Of a DNA stretch of 13,712 nucleotides, positions 7,722-13,712 are shown piece after piece. Position 1 is the stretch's first letter. The number at the start of each line of letters is the position of its first letter. The notes beneath the pieces are model-generated. The model was not told where the DNA came from. It worked only from the letters and a program-made list of their open reading frames with translations, and made no database searches. Both the position numbers and the translations under genes were made by a program. This DNA comes from JBFMCU01 sp964428225. GTDB taxonomy: Bacteria > Planctomycetota > UBA1135 > GCA-002686595. The stretch covers positions 1 through 13,712 of the forward strand of contig CAYRXS010000180.1 of NCBI GenBank assembly GCA_964428225.1, written 5' to 3'.

Positions 7722-8395
7722 GATCGACCTCCCACGGCCCGGCGGGCCAACAGGGCGGATGCATCGAGGGGAACGGAGCCGAGGGGGACACCCTCCGCTC
7801 TCGCGGAGCGCAGGCGCGTCGCCAGCTTCTCCCGCGCGCGGAAGAGGATCACCCGCACCGTCACCTTCCGTCTTCCCAGGATGCGAGCGATCTCCGCGAT
7901 CTCCAGATCGTCGGAGTAGCGCAGCCAGAGCGCCGAGCGCTGCTCCACGCTCAGCACCCGCGCCGCGAGCGCCCACAGGTTGGCGTGCTCCTCGCGCGCG
8001 CTCGCGATCCGCGACGGATCTTCGTCCACGGGAATCGTCCGGAGCGCCTCGATTCCCGCGAGGGCGGGCTTCGCCGCCCGCTGTCGACTGATGGCCAGGC
8101 GCTTGGCCAGGGTGTAGAGCCAGGTCGAGAACCTCCAGCGCGGATCGTAGCGCGCGATGTTCCGCCAGGCCTTGAGGAACGCCTCCTGCGTCAGCTCCTC
8201 GGCCTCCTCGGCGTGCCCCGTGCGGAGGAGGAGGAAGCCGAACAGGGGCTTCTCGAAGCGAGCCACCAGATCCTCGAACGCCGCGACGTCACCCCGCGCC
8301 GCCGACCGCGCGAGCTCCTCGGGAGTGCGCGACACCCGCGGGGGGCTTTTGCTCCCCGCGGGTGGGCGAACGAGGATTCTGGCGGAACTCGTCAC
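7718..8395 (-). CDS. ECF-family RNA polymerase sigma factor
   Basis: A 225-residue sigma-70-family factor containing only regions 2 and 4. Region 2 covers about 40-106: FEDLVARFEKPLFGFLLLRTG, then HAEEAEELTQEAFLKAWRNI (61-80) for core binding, and RFSTWLYTLAKRLAISRQR (88-106) for -10 recognition. Region 4 covers about 145-193: LSVEQRSALWLRYSDDLEIAEIARILG and the recognition helix RRKVTVRVILFRAREKL. A GTG start at 8395 is preferred: it has GAGGG 5 bases upstream, lies 7 bases after the preceding stop and leaves a 39-residue linker before region 2. Frames upstream of it are antisense shadow. It is flanked by an exported protein gene and a probable anti-sigma gene in one unit. The ECF subgroup cannot be assigned by eye. 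Confidence 0.92.
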   Translation of the reverse strand: MTSSARILVRPPAGSKSPPRVSRTPEELARSAARGDVAAFEDLVARFEKPLFGFLLLRTGHAEEAEELTQEAFLKAWRNIARYDPRWRFSTWLYTLAKRLAISRQRAAKPALAGIEALRTIPVDEDPSRIASAREEHANLWALAARVLSVEQRSALWLRYSDDLEIAEIARILGRRKVTVRVILFRAREKLATRLRSARAEGVPLGSVPLDASALLARRAVGGRS

Positions 8396-8402
8396 CGGTC
8401 CC

Positions 8403-9341
8403 TCAGTCGAACGCGCCCATGCCCATCGCCAGCTGGACGAGGGCCGCGGTCTCGTAGAAGAACTCCAGGACCACGGTCTTGCCGCGCGTGCCGAAGTGGA
8501 GGGACTCGAGGAGGTCGACGGGCACCTCCTCGGGGAGCTCCTCCATCCCCACCGCGAGCTGGGCGATGGCCACGACTCCCTCGAGCACGTCGGTGAGCCT
8601 CTTCGCGGTCTGCTCCGAATCCGTCGCCACCGCGAGGCGCGCGGAGAGCACACCGTCGGACTCGCCGAGGTCGAAGGTGAAGCTTCTCGCCATGTCGAAC
8701 AGCTCGGAGGCGGGCTCGACACCCATCATTCCCGGAAGGTCGCCGGCGCAGGCGACGAACAGGAACGATCCCTTTCGTTGCTTCAGGGAGAACGGGGGAT
8801 GGTCGACGCTCGCGAGGTTCGGCTGCTCGCCGATGAGCACGAGCGAGCCCCGGATGAGCTCCTTCTTGTTCTTGGAGACGAGGAGAATGCGTCGATCGCC
8901 GTCGCGGAACGCGGTGACGTAGCCGGTCTCGCCTTCCTCCTTGATGACGCGCACCCGAAATTGCTTCATCTCGACGACCTTGCACTGCTCCATCTCGTCC
9001 AGAGCATTGAGGGCGGTGTCGATCTTCGTGTTGCCCACGATCATCGCGACCGCGTCCTCCGGGTCGGGTCGAGGGCTGAACAGGGTCACCGAGTGAATGT
9101 CGCGAAGCGGATGGACGCCGATTTCCTGCTCGACGGCATCGAGCTCGGCGAAGGGATCCTCGTCGAGCTCCTCGCTCATCTGCAACATGGTCTGCCAGAG
9201 CTCGGTCTTCTGCAGTCCGTCCAGGTCGACGTGAACGACGTAGCGCGAGTTCGCGGGAACGGCGCCGGGATCGAGTCGATCGCCCAGGGCCGGGGCCGCG
9301 AGGAGGGCGAAGCCGGCGAGGGCGAGAAGGGCTTTCTTCAT
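8403..9341 (-). CDS. Exported protein of unknown function, first gene of the sigma-factor unit
   Basis: A 312-residue protein with a clear Sec signal peptide: MKKALLALAGFALLAAPALG, cleavage expected before DRLDPG. The mature part alternates beta and helix, with VPANSRYVVHVDLDGL (about 28-43), a central SVTLFSPRPDPEDAVAMIVGN and GDRRILLVSKNKKELIRGSLVLIG; it ends with hydrophobic GKTVVLEFFYETAALVQLAMGMGAF. It has no catalytic motif or metal-binding cluster that I recognise and only one or two cysteines. The pattern is like secreted proteins of high-GC environmental phyla, but I assign no family. The ribosome site is weak (AAGAGA). The frame stays open far upstream only because of high G+C; the signal peptide fixes the start. 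Being first in the unit, it may be the sigma factor's target or part of its sensing arm. Confidence 0.82.
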   Translation of the reverse strand: MKKALLALAGFALLAAPALGDRLDPGAVPANSRYVVHVDLDGLQKTELWQTMLQMSEELDEDPFAELDAVEQEIGVHPLRDIHSVTLFSPRPDPEDAVAMIVGNTKIDTALNALDEMEQCKVVEMKQFRVRVIKEEGETGYVTAFRDGDRRILLVSKNKKELIRGSLVLIGEQPNLASVDHPPFSLKQRKGSFLFVACAGDLPGMMGVEPASELFDMARSFTFDLGESDGVLSARLAVATDSEQTAKRLTDVLEGVVAIAQLAVGMEELPEEVPVDLLESLHFGTRGKTVVLEFFYETAALVQLAMGMGAFD

Positions 9342-9507
9342 GGTGGGTCGGTCTCTTGTGGCTGGTTGACGGCGGGGGGTTGAATCAGCCGTTCCTACGC
9401 TCGGGTCGAGGATCGCGTTTCGCCCGACGCGGGTAATTCGCCGGTGCGTCCGGGGGATTCCGAGAACGGCCCGGAAGAGCCGGTGGCGACGAACGTCCAC
9501 CGGGTGC

Positions 9508-9543
9508 GATAGACTGGGATCCGCCCTCGACCCGCCCCGGAGG
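9508..9543 (+). promoter_or_regulatory. Possible -10 and ribosome site of the 9556 gene
   Basis: GATAGACT (9508-9515) gives a TAGACT -10-like box in the 214-bp divergent gap. GGAGG (9539-9543) lies 12 bases before the ATG at 9556. No clear -35 is seen. The rest of the gap shows no convincing structure on either strand. Confidence 0.3.
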
Positions 9544-9555
9544 CTCGTACGAGCG

Positions 9556-11943
9556 ATGCGCCTGCCCTTGCTGCTCATCACGACGGTCGCCCTGGTCGTC
9601 CTGATCGCGTTCTCCTGGGTCGCCGTACGCTCGTGGCGCGACGAGGATCCGGAACGCCTGGCCGTCGCGCGGCCCTCGACCGGCGACGGAGGAGCGGACA
9701 CCGCGGAGTCCGCCGCCGCGATCGACATGCTCCCGCCCGCCGTCCTCACCGCCGAGGAGGGCGAGCTCGCCGCCGATCCCGCCGCGGTGATCTCCCGGAT
9801 CCACGGGCGGTGCCTGAACGCCGACCACGATCGGCCGATCGAGGGAATCGCGGTGCGGGTCGCCAGCCCGGGCTGCGATCCGGGCCTCGCGACCTCCGAC
9901 GAGGAGGGGAGCTTCGCCCTCACGTACGCGGGCACCGAGGAGGTGCGGGCCGAGCCGCTTCCCCGCCGCGGCCTGGTCCCCGTCGGACCGCCGGTGCTGC
10001 TCGACGAGGACCAGCGCGAAGGGCGAAAGGAGGTGGTGCTCCACCTGCGCCGCGGCACGTCGGCTCCGCTCCAGGGACGCGTGGTGGACGAGCGGACGGA
10101 CGAGCCGGTGTTCGAGGTGCGCGTCACCCTCTCCCACGGAGAGTGCGCCCTGCGCGAGTCGATCGTCACGGACCAGGACGGGTACTTCCAGACCTCGATC
10201 GCGTTCCCTCCGGGAGAGCTCACCGCCGCGGTCGTCGACGAGCCACCGGGCGGTGCGGTGGAGATCGGGTCCTTCACCCGACGGCACATCGAGGAAGGAC
10301 GCGAGCCGGACCCGTGGGAGCTCCGCGTCGGCATCGGCCCCACCTTCTTCGTGACGCCCGAGAGGTGGCTGCGGTTCCCCGAGGGCCCGTGGACGGCGCG
10401 GATCGTGGAGCAGGGGCTCGAGGGCACCTTCGCCGCGGTGCTCGAGTGCCACTCCTCGGGATTCGGTCTGCTGCGTGCGGGCAACGAGGCGACCGCGGAC
10501 GAGGACGGGTCCCTGGCGAAGTACCGCCGCGCGCTCGAGGAGCTCGGCTACTCCGGTCGCGATCTCGATCCGGTGTTCGCGCAGGAGCGGCCCGAGCCCC
10601 GGGAGTGGCCCGCCATCCCCCTGCGGGAGGGAAGCCCCCGCTGGGCGCGCTATCCGAACCGGCTACACCCTCCCGATCCTACGACCCTCCCCCGCCTCGC
10701 CCTGAGGAACGCGTCCGGCACGTGGTGGGGAGAGGCCTTCCTCGAGACCACGGTGGGACGTCACCCGGACGTCCTCCCCATTCCCCTGCGCACGGGCGGT
10801 CCCGTGGTGGGGATGGTGGCCGACGACCGCGGCGATCCCGTGCGGGACGCCGGGGTGATGCTCCTGCCCCACGCGACGGAGGAGGAGGTGGTCGCCCGGA
10901 GCGCCCGGACGAGCGACACCGGAGGATTCCACGTCGAGGACGTCGTGGCGGGGCGGTATCGACTCCTCCTGATTCCGCGCTGGCACGAGGGGGCCGAGGT
11001 CGCGGTCCGCGTGGATCCGGGCGGCACGGTGGTCGAGCCGATCCACGTCCCCCGGATCGCGTACGCCGGGGACATCCGGGGCGAGCTCGTCGCCGAGAGC
11101 GGCGGCGGGGGCGGCATTCCCCTCGTGCAGTTGATCCCGAGGGAGGCCACCGGCTACCACGCGACGGTCGCCGTCTCCCGCTGGCGAGGTCTGCGCTCCC
11201 TGCCCAAGGGCAGCTTCGTGTTCCGCGACGTCCCCTCGGGTGTGTACGACGTCGTCGTCACCGGGTACGCGACCCCGCGCCGGACGGCGAGCGCGGGATG
11301 GACTCCCCCGCGATACCGGGTGAGTCCGCCCCACGACGGGGTCCGCTTCGTGGCCCGCGCCGACGAGCCGCCCCGACCGCACGTCTTCCGGGCGCGCGGA
11401 CCGCGCGGCTTCGTCGTTCCCGGAGCAACCGTGGTCTTCGGACCGGAGGGATGGGTGCAGGGCGGGTATCGACTGGGGGCGGACACGGCGTTCCAGATCT
11501 GCCGCGGCGCCTCCGTGCGGTGGTCGGTCGTCGCCCCCGGCTACCGTCCCGCCCGGGGGACGGAGCGGAGCTTCCATCGGGAGGACGATCGCTACGTGGC
11601 CGAGGTGAGCCTGGACGAGGGCTGGGGGGCGACGCTTTTCCTGCGTCAGGCGCTCGAGGACCGGAGACGGTCGCTCCGGGGCGTCTACCGCCACGACGAG
11701 GGCGCCGGCCTGGTGGCGCGCTTCACCGCGGCCTCCCCCGTCGTGTCCGCCAAGGTTCTGGCGGACGGGAAGTACGTGGGACGCACGGACCTCGAGGGCC
11801 GCATCGACCTCTCCCGGGATACGCGGCCCGAGCGGATCGCGATCGAGTACCCGGGGTGGAGGGGATTGGCGGTGACGGACGTCGGGCTCGAGGGCGTCGA
11901 GCGCGCGGACGTGGCGGTGGTCTGGCTGCGGCCGATCGACTGA
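9556..11943 (+). CDS. Membrane-anchored protein with repeated carboxypeptidase-regulatory-like domains
   Basis: A 795-residue protein. An N-terminal hydrophobic segment (3-24) acts as a signal anchor with the bulk outside the cytoplasm, followed by a low-complexity linker (30-75). At least four beta-sandwich units of the carboxypeptidase regulatory-like type follow, each with a G-x-V start and a DG/EG-x-F turn: HGRCLNADHDRPIEG...SDEEGSFAL (83-123), QGRVVDERTDEPVFE...TDQDGYFQT (173-213), VGMVADDRGDPVRDA...TSDTGGFHVEDVVAGRYRL (418-470) and RGELVAESGGGGG...KGSFVFRDVPSGVYDVVV (508-568). A final partial one is SAKVLADGKYVGRTDLEGRIDL (731-752). No protease, hydrolase or TonB motif is visible, so it is likely structural, adhesive or ligand-binding. 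It diverges from the sigma-factor unit and may be envelope-linked. Confidence 0.85.
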   Translation: MRLPLLLITTVALVVLIAFSWVAVRSWRDEDPERLAVARPSTGDGGADTAESAAAIDMLPPAVLTAEEGELAADPAAVISRIHGRCLNADHDRPIEGIAVRVASPGCDPGLATSDEEGSFALTYAGTEEVRAEPLPRRGLVPVGPPVLLDEDQREGRKEVVLHLRRGTSAPLQGRVVDERTDEPVFEVRVTLSHGECALRESIVTDQDGYFQTSIAFPPGELTAAVVDEPPGGAVEIGSFTRRHIEEGREPDPWELRVGIGPTFFVTPERWLRFPEGPWTARIVEQGLEGTFAAVLECHSSGFGLLRAGNEATADEDGSLAKYRRALEELGYSGRDLDPVFAQERPEPREWPAIPLREGSPRWARYPNRLHPPDPTTLPRLALRNASGTWWGEAFLETTVGRHPDVLPIPLRTGGPVVGMVADDRGDPVRDAGVMLLPHATEEEVVARSARTSDTGGFHVEDVVAGRYRLLLIPRWHEGAEVAVRVDPGGTVVEPIHVPRIAYAGDIRGELVAESGGGGGIPLVQLIPREATGYHATVAVSRWRGLRSLPKGSFVFRDVPSGVYDVVVTGYATPRRTASAGWTPPRYRVSPPHDGVRFVARADEPPRPHVFRARGPRGFVVPGATVVFGPEGWVQGGYRLGADTAFQICRGASVRWSVVAPGYRPARGTERSFHREDDRYVAEVSLDEGWGATLFLRQALEDRRRSLRGVYRHDEGAGLVARFTAASPVVSAKVLADGKYVGRTDLEGRIDLSRDTRPERIAIEYPGWRGLAVTDVGLEGVERADVAVVWLRPID

Positions 11944-12054
11944 CCGCGCCGGGGGCGCCGGTTTCCGGAAGGAAAGAGGGCAACCGTTCCGCGCCGGCTC
12001 CGTCCTTCTCTCGAGGGCGTGGACGCGAGAACCTCCTCGAGGCGAACGACGGCG

Positions 12055-12771
12055 ATGGAATCACGGAAGCAGGAGATACGGCGGGCTCGGTGGAAGGCGC
12101 TGCGCACCGCGGGGGTGGCCCGGTTCCCGGGAGCGGTGGGGCGGATCCCCAACTTCACCGGGGCCGAGGCCGCGGCCGAGCGGCTCGCGAGGGAACGGGT
12201 CTGGGAGCGGGCGAGGACGATCGAGTGCAACCCGGACCTCCCCCAGCGACCGGTGCGCCATCGGGCGCTGCAGTCGGGCAAGACGGTCTACATGGCGGTC
12301 CCTCGCCTCGCCGAGCGGAGGCCGTTCCTGGAGCTCGACCCCGGGCGGCTCGACGAGAAGGAGCTCTGGGCGGCGTCGTCGATCGCGGGCGCCCTCGAGC
12401 TCGGCCGTCCGGTCGCCCCCGCGAAGATGACGAGGATCGACCTGGTCGTCGTCGGGGCGGTGGCGGCCGCGTCGGACGGAGCGCGCCTGGGGAGGGGCGG
12501 AGGCTTCGCCGACCTCGACTACGGACTGCTGCGCGAGGTGGGGCTCGCCGGCCCGCGGACCCCGATCGTCACCACGGTGCACCCGTCGCAGGTGCTGCGT
12601 CGCGGCTCGATCCCGATGGACGTCCACGACCTGTCCGTCGACCTCGTGGTGACGCCCGCGCGAGTCGTGCGCTGCGATCGCGTGTTCCGGCGACCGAGGG
12701 GGATCCTCTGGGACGAGCTGGACGGGATGGCGGACGCGGTCCCCGTCCTGCGCGGGCTCCGTCGCCGATGA
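12055..12771 (+). CDS. 5-formyltetrahydrofolate cyclo-ligase family protein
   Basis: A 238-residue protein of the family that converts 5-formyl-THF to 5,10-methenyl-THF with ATP, returning stored folate to one-carbon metabolism. Signs are KQEIRRARWKALR (5-17), RFPGAVGRIPNFTGAEAAAE (23-42), SGKTVYMAVPRL (74-85), IDLVVVGAVAAASDGARLGRGGGFADLDYGLL (128-159) as the nucleotide-binding stretch, and TTVHPSQVLRRGSIPMDVHDLSVDLVVTP (173-201). The AVPRL and HDLSVDLVVTP forms match the longer archaeal/deep-bacterial branch more than E. coli YgfA, and activity in that branch is less certain. The ATG at 12055 is chosen: a GAGG lies 12 bases upstream and the family's KQ-RxxxW start follows directly. A GTG at 12019 is possible. 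It ends 6 bases from the convergent endonuclease V gene. Confidence 0.85.
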   Translation: MESRKQEIRRARWKALRTAGVARFPGAVGRIPNFTGAEAAAERLARERVWERARTIECNPDLPQRPVRHRALQSGKTVYMAVPRLAERRPFLELDPGRLDEKELWAASSIAGALELGRPVAPAKMTRIDLVVVGAVAAASDGARLGRGGGFADLDYGLLREVGLAGPRTPIVTTVHPSQVLRRGSIPMDVHDLSVDLVVTPARVVRCDRVFRRPRGILWDELDGMADAVPVLRGLRRR

Positions 12772-12777
12772 GGGCGG

Positions 12778-13425
12778 CTACGCGAGGGCCGCCGCCCGGT
12801 CCGCGGCGCGGGTCGGCTCCGGCAGGCGGTAGCCCTTCCCGCAGCGCAGCACGATCCGCGTCGCCGTCTCGAGGTCGATGCGGTGCCCGATCGAGACGAA
12901 GATCGGCCGCACGCCGTCGCGCGTGCGCAGGACGTGTCCGATCACCTCGCCGCGGTCGCGGAGCTGCGTACGGCAGCCGCGCCGGCGCCCGGGCTCGCGG
13001 AACTCCCCGATCAGGCGGGACTTCCCGCAGCCGATGGCGGGGAGGTCGAGCTCCACCCCGAGGTGGCAGGCCACGCCGAACCGGCGCGGGTGGGCGAGGC
13101 CGTGACCGTCGACGAGGAGCAGGTCGGGGATCTCGGCGAGCTTCTCGAAGGCCTGGACGATCGCGGGCACCTCGCGGAAGCCGAGCAGGCCGGGGATGTA
13201 GGGGAAGTCCACCGGCCGGCGCGCGGTGGCCACCTCCTCCACCTCCAGGGAGGGGAAGGCCATGCGGACCACCGCGGCCACCGCGGTGTCTCCCCGGAGC
13301 CCGATGTCCACGCCCGCGACGGAGGAGAGCTCCCCGAAGGTGCGCTCGCGGAGGACCTTCCCCGCCAGCCGCCGCTGCAGGGCCACGGCCTCCTTCGGCG
13401 CGGGGGGGTTGAATCGTTGCGGCAC
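12778..13425 (-). CDS. nfi: Endonuclease V
   Basis: A 215-residue Mg-dependent repair nuclease that cuts DNA (and in some organisms RNA) one phosphate 3' of deoxyinosine, the product of adenine deamination. The active-site residues are in place: Asp40 in VAGVDIG, the wedge motif PYIPGLLGFRE (75-85) with Tyr76 and Glu85, Asp106 in LLVDGHGLAHPRR (103-115) and Lys135 in IGCGKSRL. RTQLRDRGEVIGHVLRTRDG and FVSIGHRIDLETA (176-188, with His181) and the closing YRLPEPTRAADRAA follow. Length is close to E. coli Nfi (223). The start is a GTG at 13425; a TAG four codons earlier in frame excludes a longer form. No ribosome site is visible and the nearest -10-like box is about 8 bases away, so translation may be leaderless. 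Confidence 0.95.
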   Translation of the reverse strand: MPQRFNPPAPKEAVALQRRLAGKVLRERTFGELSSVAGVDIGLRGDTAVAAVVRMAFPSLEVEEVATARRPVDFPYIPGLLGFREVPAIVQAFEKLAEIPDLLLVDGHGLAHPRRFGVACHLGVELDLPAIGCGKSRLIGEFREPGRRRGCRTQLRDRGEVIGHVLRTRDGVRPIFVSIGHRIDLETATRIVLRCGKGYRLPEPTRAADRAAALA

Positions 13426-13432
13426 GAGGCGA

Positions 13433-13442
13433 ATGCTAGCAT
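13433..13442. promoter_or_regulatory. Palindromic bidirectional -10-like box
   Basis: ATGCTAGCAT is a perfect 10-bp palindrome in the 29-bp gap between two divergent genes, giving TAGCAT on each strand. It sits 12 bases from the plus-strand ATG at 13455 and 7 bases from the minus-strand GTG at 13425. Both transcripts would be nearly leaderless. It could instead be a repressor half-site. Confidence 0.4.
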
Positions 13443-13454
13443 CCTCTGCGCCCC

Positions 13455-13712
13455 ATGAAGCCGGTCCTGCTCCTCGACGTCGTCGGTCTCACCCCGCGCC
13501 AGCTCGGCGAGGACACGCCGCACCTGCGCGCGCTGGCGGAGGGGGGAGCCTCGGCCCCGATGGGGGCGGTGCTCCCCGCGGTGACGTGCAGCGCCCAGGC
13601 CACGATGCTGACGGGGCTGATGCCCTCCGAGCACGGGGCGGTGGGCAACGGCTGGTTCTTCCGCGACCTGGGCGAGGTCTGGCTCTGGCGGCAGTCGAAC
13701 CGGCTCGTGCGG
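13455..13712 (+). CDS. Type I phosphodiesterase / nucleotide pyrophosphatase family protein (partial, 3' end off window)
   Basis: The first 86 codons of an alkaline-phosphatase-superfamily enzyme, with no stop before the window ends. LLLDVVGL (5-12) gives the metal-binding Asp8. LPAVTCSAQATMLTGLMPSEHGAVGNGWFFRDLGEVWLWRQSN (40-82) contains the likely nucleophile Thr44 and matches the nucleotide pyrophosphatase/phosphodiesterase (AlkP) N-terminal pattern, including the family's HGxVGNGWxFRDL. Members hydrolyse phosphodiester or pyrophosphate bonds of nucleotides or sugar nucleotides; the substrate here is unknown. The ATG at 13455 is the first codon of the conserved core, without a visible ribosome site. 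Confidence 0.88.
   Translation, partial: MKPVLLLDVVGLTPRQLGEDTPHLRALAEGGASAPMGAVLPAVTCSAQATMLTGLMPSEHGAVGNGWFFRDLGEVWLWRQSNRLVR

Noticed and set aside
9368..9395. ECF-type promoter (GGAAC ... CGTC) before the exported-protein gene
   Set aside because: The boxes are 19 bases apart, longer than the usual 16-17, and such short words are common at this G+C.
9342..10484. Long minus-strand open frame continuing upstream of the exported protein
   Set aside because: It is antisense to the 795-residue gene and arises from high G+C; the signal peptide at 9341 defines the true start.
11944..11965. GCGCC-GGG-GGCGC hairpin after the 795-residue gene as a terminator
   Set aside because: The loop is only 3 bases and no T-run follows; such GC palindromes are expected by chance here.
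12019..12054. Alternative GTG start of the cyclo-ligase family gene
   Set aside because: Its ribosome site would be too close, and the extra 12 residues lie before the family's usual N-terminus.
9633..13412. 1259-codon plus-strand open frame
   Set aside because: It is an Arg/Pro/Gly-rich shadow running across several recognised genes in other frames.

Overview
The window is G+C-rich bacterial chromosome, densely packed with short intergenic gaps. It shows no phage, insertion-sequence or CRISPR features. Gene content (biosynthetic arginine decarboxylase, an EF-P with an arginine-tipped loop, an ECF sigma module with an exported protein, a large anchored protein with repeated regulatory-like beta domains) suggests an environmental bacterium with a periplasm, perhaps from one of the deep high-GC phyla (Myxococcota, Planctomycetota or an uncultured relative). 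The phylum cannot be fixed from this sequence, and all functional calls rest on recognised motifs, not database searches.

Layout. Positions 1-1437 (-) hold an MFS/POT-like transporter that runs off the left edge. 1647-2594 (+) is a tRNA-dihydrouridine synthase. 2595-2930 has no gene but contains a perfect 12-bp inverted repeat and a long rod-like RNA fold. 2931-4856 (+) is a biosynthetic arginine decarboxylase (SpeA), overlapping by 4 bases a short SlyD-like FKBP prolyl isomerase (4853-5305). 5306-5953 is a 648-bp gap with two parts: a diverged inverted repeat spanning 5319-5602, then a stretch of lower G+C (53%) that can form a 28-bp H-type pseudoknot and runs straight into an intrinsic terminator (5896-5924). 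5954-6448 (+) is an unrecognised 164-residue protein whose stop overlaps that of the convergent EF-P gene (6445-7017, -).

7113-9341 (-) is a compact three-gene unit read from right to left: an exported 312-residue protein, an ECF sigma factor, and a single-pass protein placed and built like an anti-sigma factor. Divergent from it is a 795-residue membrane-anchored protein with several carboxypeptidase-regulatory-like domains (9556-11943, +). Then come a 5-formyl-THF cyclo-ligase family protein (12055-12771, +), a convergent endonuclease V (12778-13425, -), and the start of a type I phosphodiesterase/alkaline phosphatase-family protein (13455-right edge, +). The last two diverge from a palindromic -10-like site.

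How the parts relate. SpeA and the SlyD-like isomerase are translationally coupled, so the chaperone may help fold or metallate something made with SpeA. EF-P and Dus both act on the translation machinery. The sigma/anti-sigma/exported-protein unit looks like an envelope-sensing circuit. The most novel material is non-coding: the pseudoknot-plus-terminator RNA at 5795-5924 and the structured region before speA.
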